This document shows, piece by piece, positions 28,077 through 37,029 of a stretch of DNA of 64,000 nt; positions within the stretch are counted from its first letter, which is position 1, and every line of letters begins with the position of its first letter. The notes beneath the pieces are model-generated. The model did no database searches. It worked only from the letters and a program-made list of their open reading frames with translations, and had not been told where the DNA came from. The translations under genes were made by a program, and so were the position numbers. This DNA comes from Hyphomonadaceae bacterium (GTDB lineage Bacteria; Pseudomonadota; Alphaproteobacteria; Caulobacterales; Hyphomonadaceae). The stretch lies in NCBI GenBank assembly GCA_024743315.1, contig JANSWU010000004.1, positions 62,001-126,000 of the forward strand, read 5' to 3'.

Positions 28077-28763
28077 CTAGGTCACAACGCCTGAGCGTTC
28101 ATCTTCTGGCACAACTAGGCGATATCCGAGGCCACGCTCAGTCTGGATACGACTGTTTCCGATCTTTTTTCGCAGCCGCCCGATGAAGACTTCGATCGTA
28201 TTCGAATCACGGTCAAAGTCCTGATCATAAATGTGTTCGACCAATTCCGTTCGAGGCACAACGCGGCCTTGATGGTGAATCAGGTAGCTCAAAACTTTGT
28301 ATTCATGTGCTGTGAGTTTGATCGGTTCGCCGTTCACGGTCGCGCGAGCTGCGCGCGTATCCAGTCGCAAGGCACCTGCCTCAATCGCCGCAACAGCATG
28401 CCCCGAAGCGCGACGCAGCAAAGCCCGCAGGCGCGCCAGGACTTCTTCAGTGTAGAACGGTTTCGTCACATAATCGTCTGCGCCCGCATCAAAACCAGCG
28501 ACCTTTTCGCTCCAGCGATCACGGGCTGTAAGGATCATGACGGGAAATGTTTTGCCATCCTCGCGCCAGCGCTCAAGAATGGTCACGCCGTCCATTTTCG
28601 GCAAGCCAAGATCGAGGATTACCGCGTCATAAGGCTCTGTATCGCCCAGAAAATGACCATCCTCACCGTCGGCAGCGAGGTCGACGGCATAACCGGCATG
28701 GGTCAAGGCATCCGCCAATTGACGACGGAGATCTGCTTCATCTTCGACAACAAGTATTCTCAT
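28077..28763 (-). CDS. OmpR-family response regulator, FeuP/PhoP-like
   Basis: A 228-residue regulator: receiver domain with the acidic pair at 8-9, Asp51 (VILDLGLPK) and KPFYTEE lysine, then a winged-helix domain (about 130-222; AHEYKVLSYLIHHQGRVVPRTELVEHIY and VFIGRLRKKIG). It is followed by its histidine kinase and preceded, with a 10-base gap, by a secreted PepSY protein, a common PhoPQ-linked arrangement in which the PepSY protein may modulate the sensor. Confidence 0.94.
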   Translation of the reverse strand: MRILVVEDEADLRRQLADALTHAGYAVDLAADGEDGHFLGDTEPYDAVILDLGLPKMDGVTILERWREDGKTFPVMILTARDRWSEKVAGFDAGADDYVTKPFYTEEVLARLRALLRRASGHAVAAIEAGALRLDTRAARATVNGEPIKLTAHEYKVLSYLIHHQGRVVPRTELVEHIYDQDFDRDSNTIEVFIGRLRKKIGNSRIQTERGLGYRLVVPEDERSGVVT

Positions 28764-28773
28764 AGCTCTTACC

Positions 28774-29085
28774 TTAATTCGTCGACAGGGTTCGTCCAGT
28801 TTTCGCGTCGACCGTGACCCGAATCCTTTCGCCTTTTTCTGTCATCCAGTCGATGACATAGACCTGTCCACGGTCGCGATTGTAAAGATTTGCATCGACC
28901 TGGTAACCGCCATAGCGGTTTTTGAGCTGGCGGAAAATGTCTCGCAGAGGCACCACATCGCCTTTGTCGCGGGCATTGCGCGCTTCATCCGCGGTGAACG
29001 AATTGCCCCATTGCCCCTGGCTGTTCGCGGGCATTGGGGCCGCGGTCAGGGCCGCAAGCGCAAGTATGGCGACAATTTTTTTCAT
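28774..29085 (-). CDS. secreted PepSY-domain protein
   Basis: A 103-residue exported protein: signal peptide MKKIVAILALAALTAAPMPA, then one PepSY-like domain (DIFRQLKNRYGGYQVDANLY and YVIDWMTEKGERIRVTVDAKTGRTL). PepSY domains are thought to inhibit proteases or interact with sensor kinases. Its placement just before the two-component genes makes it a plausible periplasmic modulator of that kinase. The ATG at 29083-29085 was chosen so the signal peptide is N-terminal. Confidence 0.86.
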   Translation of the reverse strand: MKKIVAILALAALTAAPMPANSQGQWGNSFTADEARNARDKGDVVPLRDIFRQLKNRYGGYQVDANLYNRDRGQVYVIDWMTEKGERIRVTVDAKTGRTLSTN

Positions 29086-29146
29086 CACGACGTCGATATG
29101 CGCCAAATCCTCTGAATGGTTTGTGAATATTATGAATGGATTTCAG

Positions 29147-30013
29147 TCATCCATCATAGCCGCGCGCCCATTCTTTCAGTGCGCGATCCTTTGGATCATC
29201 AATGACGACTTCCAGGCGAGCATAAAGATGCCCTGTCTTGCCTTGAACCTGAACGCCCTTATTCCGCAGACGAAGCACAGCACCGGTATTGCTACCTTCT
29301 GGAATCTTGAGGGCAATTGGCCCCATCGGGGTCGCGACATCGACTTGTCCGCCCAGTACAGCCGTTTTCAGCGGCACCGACACGGCCATGCGTACATCAT
29401 TGCCGTCGCGAGTCCAAATTTTGCTGGGTCGAACGCTGATTTCGAGGATGGCATCCCCGGGCGGTCCACCGATTGTGGAGCCCTTACCCTGACTTTTCAA
29501 ACGTAAGGATTGACCGGTCTCGATCCCCGCGGGAATAGAAATATTAAGAGTCCGACCATCGGCCATGGTCATTTCCCGCTTTGCCCCTGTGATCGAGTCC
29601 TCGAACGAGATTTCGACGCGGTATCGCATATCCGCGCCCTTGCGTGGCCCTGGCCGTCGACGCCCACCGCCAAACATGCCTGACAATATGTCTTCGAACG
29701 GATCGCCTTGGAACCCGCTACTCGATCTGGAAAATCCCTGAAAGCCACGCCCTTCGCCAAATCCGCCCCCGGGATCAAACCCTTTGGGATTTCCATCGGC
29801 ATCAATTTCACCCCGATCATACTGACCGCGTTTTTCAGCGTCCCCGAGAATCTCGTATGCCGTGGATGCTGACTTGAAGGCCTCCGCCTTTTCCGCATCA
29901 TTTGGGTGCAGGTCGGGATGGGAGTCCTTTGCCTTGCGCTTATAGGCACGGCGAATGTCTTCGGCGCTGGCGGTCCGCTGAACTCCGAGGATTTTATATA
30001 GGTCTCTACTCAT
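29147..30013 (-). CDS. J-domain co-chaperone of CbpA/DnaJ class B type
   Basis: A 288-residue Hsp40: J domain (about 1-68) with the HPD motif at residues 32-34 (SHPDLHP), a Gly/Phe-rich linker (about 78-125) and two beta-barrel substrate-binding domains (about 125-285; GADMRYRVEISFEDSITGA, DGRTLNISIPAGIETGQSLRL). The zinc-finger cysteines of class A DnaJ are absent. It stimulates DnaK ATPase and delivers clients. It is 36 bases from the GTA remnant downstream edge. Confidence 0.93.
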   Translation of the reverse strand: MSRDLYKILGVQRTASAEDIRRAYKRKAKDSHPDLHPNDAEKAEAFKSASTAYEILGDAEKRGQYDRGEIDADGNPKGFDPGGGFGEGRGFQGFSRSSSGFQGDPFEDILSGMFGGGRRRPGPRKGADMRYRVEISFEDSITGAKREMTMADGRTLNISIPAGIETGQSLRLKSQGKGSTIGGPPGDAILEISVRPSKIWTRDGNDVRMAVSVPLKTAVLGGQVDVATPMGPIALKIPEGSNTGAVLRLRNKGVQVQGKTGHLYARLEVVIDDPKDRALKEWARGYDG

Positions 30014-30049
30014 TCACCAAAAGCGGTCCGAACAAAACTCGGAGCACAC

Positions 30050-30721
30050 TTAAGGCGAAGGCAGCTGAATGGAAACCCACTCTCCTCTGCGCTGATCGGC
30101 TCCAATCTCGGCGACGGATATTGCATCATATTCCCCGAGAGGAAATGAGATTGCAGCAACAGATTGTGTTGGATGACGCGTTTCGTCTGCATTCTGATAG
30201 GTTCGCACGTCAAACTGGGGTGAGCGAGATACGTCCGCGCGCTCCCAATTATTGCTGAAAATCTCGCCACGCGCGGTCCACGATACTTGCACTTGCTGAT
30301 CCTGGATCTCGGCGCGTAGGTGTCCAACGCGCCAAGGACGCCCCGCGCGGTCAGCGCACACAGCCGTTTGAACATTGGCCATGCCAGCTTGCCAGAAAAG
30401 TTCCACGCCAATTTCGTCTTCCGTTAGCCCGACTTGCAGCAAGTTAACATCGACCAAAACAACCTGACTTCCGACTGTAGCCGGGCCGATCGGTGACCCA
30501 TTTAAACCGCGCAGCAAGCCTCGCAGGCGCCACTGATCCGGGCCAACTAAGTCGGCATCGCGCCAAGCAAGCAGTTCCCAACCGTGCTCATTCTGCAGGA
30601 GTAGGCGGTTCTTGCCGGCGAGCACGGCTATTGGCTCCATGGACTGCAAATTCGAGAATGGCAAATGGAGATGAATTTCATTACCGGCATCCCATCGCCC
30701 GAGGGGGCCGGCGCCTATATC
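30050..30721 (-). pseudogene. C-terminal remnant of GTA giant tail/baseplate protein (gp15-like)
   Basis: About 220 codons survive of a protein that is normally around 1300 residues in Rhodobacter-type gene transfer agents. Diagnostic text is the block GAGPLGRWDAGNEIHLHL then AVLAGKNRLLL, WELLAWRDADLVGP and QWRLRGLLRGLNGSP, typical of the C-terminal part of that protein. The frame is open upstream through the portal gene's stop codon (position 30715-30717) until the two genes' frames part, showing that the remnant was joined to portal sequence by deletion and not by an orderly gene start. An internal TTG (30662-30664) could start a 204-residue product, but no function is expected. The normal 3' end is kept. 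Confidence 0.75.
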
Positions 30722-31713
30722 GCGATTTCCAGGTCCTCAAACCGTCCTCGTAGCCAGACTTCCATCGCGTTCGCGGTCTTTTGCACGAGCGGTAAAATGG
30801 TCAGTCGCCAAAACGCCAGATGCGCTTCCTTGTAGGTCGCATATGTGTTGTCACCGGGGATGCCGAGCAGCATGGGCGGCACCCCAAATGCCAAAGCGAT
30901 TTCGCGGGCCGCGGCATCCCGGGTCGCAGCAAAATCCATTTCTGCTGGCGACAGACTCATTGGTTTCCAATCGAGCCCCCCTTCGAGCAATAGCGGGCGT
31001 CCGGCATTTATGGCTCCGGTATGCTCGCTCACCAATTGTTCCTTCAGGCGATCGAACTGATCGTCAGACAAACGCGCGCCTTCTTTTCCATATAGCAATG
31101 CCCCGGATGGGCGCGCCGCATTGTCGATCAAAGCTTTGCCCCAGCCCGCCGCGCCATTATGAATGTCGAGCGGTTTGCGCGCCGCTGACATCGGCGACAA
31201 GCCATAGACGCTGTCTCCCGGATGATAGAGCTTGAGATGCAAAACCGGGGACCAGCCGTCTGACGCGATTGGAATGATCCGTTCGCCGCGTTTCAGCTTT
31301 AAAGCAAACCCGATCCGGCGACCCGCCTTGTCAAAGCGCACCACCATGCAATCAGAACGCAAAGCAAATAGACCTTTCGGAAGCGTCTCTCCATCTAGTT
31401 TTACCGCTTCCAGCCAAGCATTCCCGGTGATCTGCAAGTCGGTGTAAAGACGTTCTTTCAAAGCGTGTCCGGCTTCATCGGGCGAAGGCTGATTGAACAT
31501 GCCCGCAACCCGGCCATCGCTTGGCTTGAACGGGATCGAAGCGGCCGCCTCCGCGATCATGCGCACACAGCGATAAGCAATTGCATTGCCAGTATATCCA
31601 TCCCGCACCAAGGCGCTCGGACTCGATCGCCCCCAAGCCGCCAGCGGCAGGTGCGCGAGAGCGATCAAAGGCTGCGCAGATTTGAATTCAGATTTGGACC
31701 AGGGAAGCTTCAT
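30715..31713 (-). CDS. HK97-type portal protein of a gene transfer agent, 3'-truncated
   Basis: A 332-residue portal-like protein. Conserved segments include GNAIAYRCVRMIAEAAASIPF (N-terminus), FNQPSPDE, ITGNAWLEAV, YGLSPMSAARKPLDIHNGAAGWGKALIDNAARPSGAL and FAATRDAAAREIALAFGVPPMLLGIPGDNTYATYKEAHLAFWRLTILPL. Complete GTA portals are nearer 390-400 residues; this one stops at RFEDLEIAI, about where homologues continue with another 50-60 residues, and the DNA goes straight into the gp15 remnant in a different frame. It is therefore probably a non-functional or at least orphan portal. Normally the terminase gene is immediately upstream and the prohead protease and capsid immediately downstream; here the terminase is 1.5 kb away and protease and capsid are gone. 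Confidence 0.85.
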   Translation of the reverse strand: MKLPWSKSEFKSAQPLIALAHLPLAAWGRSSPSALVRDGYTGNAIAYRCVRMIAEAAASIPFKPSDGRVAGMFNQPSPDEAGHALKERLYTDLQITGNAWLEAVKLDGETLPKGLFALRSDCMVVRFDKAGRRIGFALKLKRGERIIPIASDGWSPVLHLKLYHPGDSVYGLSPMSAARKPLDIHNGAAGWGKALIDNAARPSGALLYGKEGARLSDDQFDRLKEQLVSEHTGAINAGRPLLLEGGLDWKPMSLSPAEMDFAATRDAAAREIALAFGVPPMLLGIPGDNTYATYKEAHLAFWRLTILPLVQKTANAMEVWLRGRFEDLEIAI

Positions 31714-31906
31714 ACGCCGTCTGGTGACCTCCTACACGTCTCAACGCTAAGAGAATTAGACGCTCCGGAGACCGGTCGGACTGGTTTCCACTTTGTTAAG
31801 CCTTTTCATGTGTTTTGCTCGGAAAATCATAAGACGGATCCTCGCATTGGCCGGGATCCAAGTCGTTTTTCACTCGCAAGACTGCGGAGATTTTGAAGGG
31901 GGCTTG

Positions 31907-32815
31907 ATGCTCGGACGCGTTATTTCTGTTGCCAATTCCAAAGGCGGCGTCGGTAAAACCACAACCACTGTTTCTCTCGCCGAAGCGTTTGCCGCTGAGG
32001 GCTATAAAACGCTTGTGGTTGATCTTGACAGCCAAGCCAATGCCTCACTGCTAATCTTTGGAGAGAATGGCGACGAGCGGCTCTATGACGCCATCCACAA
32101 TTACACCAATGTGTCTGACTATCTGCGCGAAAACTTCCTCGGGGAGTGCTTCGCTCATATGACCAAGTTCATCGTGCCGAATGCCAGTGATGTCACCTTT
32201 ATGGGCAAGCCGCTCGACCTGTCTTTGGTTCCGGCGACGCCCGGCCTGCGCCGGGCAGAAAGAGAACTGATCTATATTCTGACCGAGCAAGGCTACTCAA
32301 TGACGGCAATCGAGGGCCGTGTTGGCTTGCGTTTGCGCCAAGACATGGCGGATCTCAGAAAACAATATGACGTTGTGATTTGCGATTGCCCTCCGGGCAT
32401 TTCAGCGATGACTGAGGCGACGCTCTCAGCCTCAGATTTGATCATCGTACCGACGATACCCGATTTCATGTCGACGCTCGGCCTCGACTTGTTTACCGGA
32501 GACATCATTGACAGCTTGAAGAAGCGCGGTCTCAGCAACCGGCCCGTTGTGCTTCCAACCAAGTTTGACGGCTCACCGCATCAGAGCATCGTGCTGGAAG
32601 CCATGCGCGAGGGTGCGACTGATCCGGATAGCGAATATGATATCTTCCAGACGGTGATTCCGCAGAAACCGGAATTTGCAGCCAACCCGGTTGAGCTTGG
32701 GGCAAACCCCACCCTGGCTCAAAAATGGCCAGGTGATGCGCTGACCACGGTAAATATGCTATATCAGGAAGTTCAGGCGCGCCTGTCGGCGCAATCCACC
32801 AACGCAGCGGCTTAA
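31907..32815 (+). CDS. ParA-family Walker ATPase
   Basis: A 302-residue ATPase of the ParA/MinD superfamily, which position DNA or protein cargo by ATP-dependent dimerisation. The deviant Walker A motif is NSKGGVGKTT (residues 10-19, with the signature Lys12 and catalytic Lys17); Walker A' is VVDLDSQANAS (about 37-47) and Walker B is VVICDCPPGIS (about 155-165). There is no N-terminal helix-turn-helix, so it resembles small chromosomal or cargo-positioning ParAs. The ATG at 31907 follows AAGGGGG; the open frame extends 114 bases upstream without similarity. It is divergent from the portal gene and forms a two-gene unit (3-base gap) with the next gene, on the opposite strand to the flanking GTA genes. 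No parS-like site was recognised. Confidence 0.93.
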   Translation: MLGRVISVANSKGGVGKTTTTVSLAEAFAAEGYKTLVVDLDSQANASLLIFGENGDERLYDAIHNYTNVSDYLRENFLGECFAHMTKFIVPNASDVTFMGKPLDLSLVPATPGLRRAERELIYILTEQGYSMTAIEGRVGLRLRQDMADLRKQYDVVICDCPPGISAMTEATLSASDLIIVPTIPDFMSTLGLDLFTGDIIDSLKKRGLSNRPVVLPTKFDGSPHQSIVLEAMREGATDPDSEYDIFQTVIPQKPEFAANPVELGANPTLAQKWPGDALTTVNMLYQEVQARLSAQSTNAAA

Positions 32816-32818
32816 ACA

Positions 32819-33244
32819 ATGGCACTCACCGGCACAGGGCGCACAGCGCTTTCAGCGATTTTGGAACACGAAAGCCTGTTCCCGCGGATCAAAGACACCG
32901 ATCTTGTACTTGTGGCGAGCAAACTGGCTCGCAAACAAGTCACGGCGGCGGGTCTTACGCGTGATGACCTGCTCGAACTCAAGACCACTTTGGGCGAGGA
33001 AGTGTTTGAAAAAACTCTGGATGGCCTGAGCCCACACCACATCAAACTTCTTGCCAGGCGCCTCGATAAAACCGCCCCTGAAATCGAAGTGAATACAGGC
33101 AGTTCGGCTTTGTCTTATGTGCGTCAGATTTTGGCGGGCGACATTGCTCCTGCGGCCGCCCCCGCTCAAGACCCAAAACAAGCCGAAACAGCTAAAAAGA
33201 AGAACAAATATCTTGGCCGCAAGGCGTTTCGAACCGGGCGCTAG
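32819..33244 (+). CDS. small protein paired with ParA, function unknown
   Basis: A 141-residue protein I do not recognise. The first 85 residues look helical and alternately charged (LFPRIKDTDLVLVASKLARKQVTAAGLTRDD; LSPHHIKLLARRLDKTAPEIE), then an Ala/Pro/Gln-rich stretch and a very basic tail (AKKKNKYLGRKAFRTGR). No membrane segment or signal peptide. It starts three bases after the ParA stop and overlaps the convergent terminase stop by four bases. ParA-type ATPases usually have a small adjacent partner that stimulates their ATPase through a basic peptide; the basic tail makes this protein a candidate for that role or for the positioned cargo adaptor. This is inference from context and composition. 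Confidence 0.7.
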   Translation: MALTGTGRTALSAILEHESLFPRIKDTDLVLVASKLARKQVTAAGLTRDDLLELKTTLGEEVFEKTLDGLSPHHIKLLARRLDKTAPEIEVNTGSSALSYVRQILAGDIAPAAAPAQDPKQAETAKKKNKYLGRKAFRTGR

Positions 33245-34563
33245 AGGGCGCGAATGCGCGGATGCTGGGTTTGATCCAACATTAATACCGTGACCGCCCA
33301 GACCAAAGCATCAACACGATCCGGAGAGCCAGTTTGCGCGTCGGTTCCGAAGGCGCACATCTCGTCCTCAAGATCTTTAAACGTTCCGACATGGGCAACC
33401 CTGCCCTGACTGTAGAGCGCCGCGACCGGCAGGGCGCGGGTTCGCTTGCTCAACCTGGCATTGACGAGCCGGACCGGCAGCGTGCACCCGACACTGGTAA
33501 AAACCGTGCGCAGCATCTCGCCGCCCTGGTTGGCTTCCGCAATGATTTCAGAGGCCCCAAAACTCTCCGCCAGATTAACTGCGCGCATTGCCCACCCTTC
33601 TGGCGCCAAGCCCTGCTCGGTCGCATCTTCAAGGACGAAACACTGGCGCTCTGGAACATCTTTTACCGCAACGCCGGCAACGATGATGCCGCAAGCGTCG
33701 GAGGCCGTATGCGCGGAAGCTGGCGGATCTACGGCCACAACGATGTCTTCCCAACACTGAGGTGTTCGAAAGACGCGATGTGCATCTATGGTTTTCCGTC
33801 GCCAGAGCGCGCCTTGAATGTCCTCAATCAATTCGCCTTCAAGCTCTTGGCGGGCCAGCGCGCTGCCCCGATAATCGGCTTCGACCTGATCGACGAAGCC
33901 GATTGCGAGATTGGCCGCATTTTCTCGCGTGGTGCTTCGTGTGAGCATCGCTCCCTGTGAGATCAGGCGTTTGACCAATGGCACCGGGCGGGGAGTCGTC
34001 GTCGCCACGCATCTGGGATCGTCGCCCAAACGCAAGGCGAACTGAAGATTATCCCAGACCGCTTCGCCATAGGGCCAGGCAGCGATTTCATCGCACCAGG
34101 CTGCATCAAATTGAGGGCCGCGTAAGCTGTCTGGATCTTCAGCTGAGAAGACCAGTCCGATCGCACCATTTTTCCATTCCAGGCGCCGCCGCGAGACATT
34201 GTAGTCGGGTTTGAATTCCTCCAATCTCTCAATCGACCGAATGCCAGAGGGCCCTTCAATCATGACCTCGCGTGCGTCACCCAAGGTTGGGGCAATCAGA
34301 GCAATTCTCTGGCAACGTCCGTGCAATGCTGAAAAGCGCACCCATTCCGCCCCGGCCCGAGTTTTCCCAGCCCCACGTCCGCCCATAAACAGCCATGTCC
34401 GCCAATCGCCTTTTGGCGGGCGTTGCGCGTCACGTGCGGTCGATAGAAACGGAAATTGTCGCAGTGCCAGAAGCTCCGTTCGCGAGAAGTCTTCCGACAG
34501 TTGATAGTGGTCATCCCACCAATCGTCCCAGGTCAGCGCGGGCGCGCGATCCGATGTCTCCAT
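33241..34563 (-). CDS. large terminase (DNA-packaging ATPase/nuclease) of a gene transfer agent
   Basis: A 440-residue TerL with ATPase and nuclease domains, apparently full length. Walker A is GGRGAGKT (61-68), Walker B plus catalytic Glu is FDAAWCDEIAAW (about 155-166), the coupling motif region has CVATTTPRPVPLVK, and the RNaseH-like nuclease domain shows VVAVDPPASAHTASDACGII (about 275) and DRVDALVWAVTVL (about 415). TerL would pump host DNA into capsids, but the rest of the packaging system here is truncated or missing. Intact coding in a decayed cluster suggests recent decay or another use. A plus-strand ParA unit separates it from the portal gene it usually precedes. Confidence 0.92.
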   Translation of the reverse strand: METSDRAPALTWDDWWDDHYQLSEDFSRTELLALRQFPFLSTARDAQRPPKGDWRTWLFMGGRGAGKTRAGAEWVRFSALHGRCQRIALIAPTLGDAREVMIEGPSGIRSIERLEEFKPDYNVSRRRLEWKNGAIGLVFSAEDPDSLRGPQFDAAWCDEIAAWPYGEAVWDNLQFALRLGDDPRCVATTTPRPVPLVKRLISQGAMLTRSTTRENAANLAIGFVDQVEADYRGSALARQELEGELIEDIQGALWRRKTIDAHRVFRTPQCWEDIVVAVDPPASAHTASDACGIIVAGVAVKDVPERQCFVLEDATEQGLAPEGWAMRAVNLAESFGASEIIAEANQGGEMLRTVFTSVGCTLPVRLVNARLSKRTRALPVAALYSQGRVAHVGTFKDLEDEMCAFGTDAQTGSPDRVDALVWAVTVLMLDQTQHPRIRAL

Positions 34564-34660
34564 GGCGTGAACATAAACGGCAGCTCATTCGGTCGGAAAG
34601 CGATCAAAAACGCACGCCTAAACCCCCAAATTAAAGGCACTTTTTACCGGCGCGGCGGCT

Positions 34661-36559
34661 TCAAACGGCTTCCAACGCAACCAGAATTTGGCCTTCCGGA
34701 ACCTGCGCGCCGAGCTCAGCCCCGACCGCCTCGACCACCCCATCGCGAGGAGCCGTAAGCGAGTGTTCCATTTTCATCGCTTCCATCACAGCCACGGTTT
34801 GCCCTTTTTCGACTTGGTCTCCGGGCTTCACATTCACAGCAATCACTTTGCCCGGCATCGGGGCTTTGACAGCGTCGCCACCGGCAAGGGCTTCGGCTTC
34901 GGCCTCGAAATCTGGGACTTCAACGAGCACGCTGTCACCGCCCGTCGTGACGGCGAAGCGTCGTTCTGACAGGTCCGTCACCAAGGCCATCGAAACGTCT
35001 TCGGCCACTTCGTGTTCTCGCGGATCGAACCAATCGGCATCTTCGCCGACGGCAACGGCCGTTTTCAGTACTGGCGCGGCATTCATACGCCATCCGTCCC
35101 GAATCGACCAAGGTTGGCCACCGCTCTCGCCGAGTAAAACATCACAAACCGCCATCACGGAAGCATGCTGATGGGCTGCGGGCGGCTGGGTCAGGGCGTC
35201 GCCCTGCTCGGCAATCCAATTCACGTGATGTGTGCCTTCGACAAAGGCGTCTGCCATGGCGCATCGACGCAAGAACCCAATATTGCCTGGCACACCAACC
35301 AATTGCAGGTGTGCCAGCGTATCAATCAGGCGGTCATTCGCTTCTTCTCGATCTTCACCAAAAACCACCGGTTTTGCGATCATGGAATCGTAGACCGCGG
35401 GCACTCGGTCGCCGCTCTCAAACCCGGCCTCCCAGCGCAGCCAGTCAGCATCTTCGTCGGCCAGCATGCCGAACTCTTCGATCAGACCAGCCCCTGGCCT
35501 GAATCCGTCGGCCGGATCTTCCGCGCAGATTCGAGCTTCGATCGCGTGCCCACTCAGCTCAATATCCTTCTGTTTGTACGGCAGTTTCTCACCGCTCGCC
35601 ACGCGCAATTGCCATTCGACCAGATCCGTATTGGTGACCATTTCGGTGACCGGGTGTTCGACCTGAAGGCGTGTGTTCATTTCCAGGAACCAAAACGTGT
35701 CGAGCGCCAGGGCCTTGGCCCCATCGACAATGAACTCAACAGTGCCTGCACCTTCATAGCTCACGGCTTTGGCCAGCTTCACCGCTGCATCACACATAGC
35801 CTGACGCACCTCGTCTGGCATGCCAGGCGCTGGGGCTTCCTCGATGACTTTCTGTCGGCGTCGCTGCAAAGAGCAGTCGCGCTCATACAAATGAACCGCA
35901 TTGCCGTGCTGGTCGCCAAATACCTGAACCTCAATATGCCGGGGCTGTTCGACCAGCTTTTCCAGCATGACACGGCCATCGCCGAACGCCGCTTCGGCTT
36001 CGCGCACGGCGCTTTCAAGTTCGGGCGCAAGCGCGGAGGCTTTCTCAACCAGGCGAATACCTCGACCGCCACCGCCCGCGACGGCTTTGATCAACAACGG
36101 AAAGCCAATCCGCTTGGCTTCTTTTTCAAGCGTTTTAGCGTCTTGCGCATCGCCGCGATAACCCGGCAAGACCGGCACGCCTGCCGCTTCTGCAATCGCT
36201 TTCGCGCGGTCTTTCAGGCCCATCGATTCAATCGTATCAGATTTAGGCCCGATCCAGATCAGCCCCGCCTCGGTGACTGCTTTGGCAAACTCGGCATTTT
36301 CCGACAGGAAGCCATAACCCGGATGGATGGCGTCCGCGCCTGCTGCTTTTGCAGCCCCGATAATCCGGTCAGCGTGCAGATAGCTTTCGATTGCCGCCGC
36401 AGCCCCGACCCAAACCGCTTCATCGGCTTCACGAACATGCTTGGCGCGGGCATCCGCGTCGGAATATATGGCAATGCTGCGAATGCCCAAAGCGCGGCAA
36501 GTCCGCATTATCCGGCAAGCGATCTCGCCGCGATTTGCGATCAGAAGCGATGTAATCAT
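34661..36559 (-). CDS. liuD: methylcrotonyl-CoA carboxylase biotin-containing alpha subunit
   Basis: A 632-residue acyl-CoA carboxylase alpha subunit: biotin carboxylase domain (about 1-450; LLIANRGEIACRI, IHPGYGFLSENAEFA, GGGGRGIRLV for ATP, EMNTRLQVEHPVTEM) and a C-terminal biotinyl domain with the carrier lysine in VMEAMKMEH (near residue 598). It carboxylates its biotin using bicarbonate and ATP; LiuB then transfers CO2 to 3-methylcrotonyl-CoA in leucine breakdown. Assignment to methylcrotonyl- instead of propionyl- or acetyl-CoA comes from the neighbouring liuC, liuB and liuA genes. Unlike a standard liu operon, partner genes lie 0.5-8 kb away with unrelated genes between. Confidence 0.88.
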   Translation of the reverse strand: MITSLLIANRGEIACRIMRTCRALGIRSIAIYSDADARAKHVREADEAVWVGAAAAIESYLHADRIIGAAKAAGADAIHPGYGFLSENAEFAKAVTEAGLIWIGPKSDTIESMGLKDRAKAIAEAAGVPVLPGYRGDAQDAKTLEKEAKRIGFPLLIKAVAGGGGRGIRLVEKASALAPELESAVREAEAAFGDGRVMLEKLVEQPRHIEVQVFGDQHGNAVHLYERDCSLQRRRQKVIEEAPAPGMPDEVRQAMCDAAVKLAKAVSYEGAGTVEFIVDGAKALALDTFWFLEMNTRLQVEHPVTEMVTNTDLVEWQLRVASGEKLPYKQKDIELSGHAIEARICAEDPADGFRPGAGLIEEFGMLADEDADWLRWEAGFESGDRVPAVYDSMIAKPVVFGEDREEANDRLIDTLAHLQLVGVPGNIGFLRRCAMADAFVEGTHHVNWIAEQGDALTQPPAAHQHASVMAVCDVLLGESGGQPWSIRDGWRMNAAPVLKTAVAVGEDADWFDPREHEVAEDVSMALVTDLSERRFAVTTGGDSVLVEVPDFEAEAEALAGGDAVKAPMPGKVIAVNVKPGDQVEKGQTVAVMEAMKMEHSLTAPRDGVVEAVGAELGAQVPEGQILVALEAV

Positions 36560-36664
36560 TTGGCCTGGCCCTTAATCCGTTCTTATGCTCGCTGGGCAAG
36601 ATAACTTGCCCATTTCTGCTTTTACCGCCTAAGCTAATCGAACCAAAAGTTTAAGGGGAAACAT

Positions 36665-37006
36665 ATGGCTTACGCATCCGGAATTCGATTGAGCAGCCTC
36701 GCCGGTATCGTTGGTGCGGGCATTGGTGGCTATATCGGGTATACGCAAGCAGCAGATGTCAGCGAGCTTACCCCGATCACCGGTGCGTTGATTCTCGGCG
36801 GCGTCGGACTGGTCGCTGGAAGCGCAGGCGCTTTTATTCTGAAATCGCTGATGCAATTCGTCATCTATGCCATCATGCTCGGTGTGGTCGTGTTCGTGTT
36901 CCAGAATCAGATCGAGGCATTGACGGGCATCAATCCAGTCGATGCGACAATCGGCGTGTTGCGCGATATGGGACTACCAGTTGGCGCCATTCCTGGTGTT
37001 GAATAG
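36665..37006 (+). CDS. small membrane protein, unknown function
   Basis: A 113-residue protein with a good ribosome-binding site (AAGGGG) and about three hydrophobic segments: LAGIVGAGIGGYIGY (about 11-25), ITGALILGGVGLVAGSAGAFIL (about 38-59) and MQFVIYAIMLGVVVFVF (about 63-79), then a soluble tail. I do not recognise a family. It is a monocistronic gene on the strand opposite to its neighbours liuD and liuC. Confidence 0.7.
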   Translation: MAYASGIRLSSLAGIVGAGIGGYIGYTQAADVSELTPITGALILGGVGLVAGSAGAFILKSLMQFVIYAIMLGVVVFVFQNQIEALTGINPVDATIGVLRDMGLPVGAIPGVE

Positions 37007-37029
37007 AACGCACCGACAACAATTCGAGT

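Noticed and set aside
35165-36604. A 479-codon open frame on the plus strand opposite liuD
   Set aside because: It is the mirror of a GC-rich, strongly conserved carboxylase gene; its translation has no domain and no ribosome site, so it is an antisense artefact.
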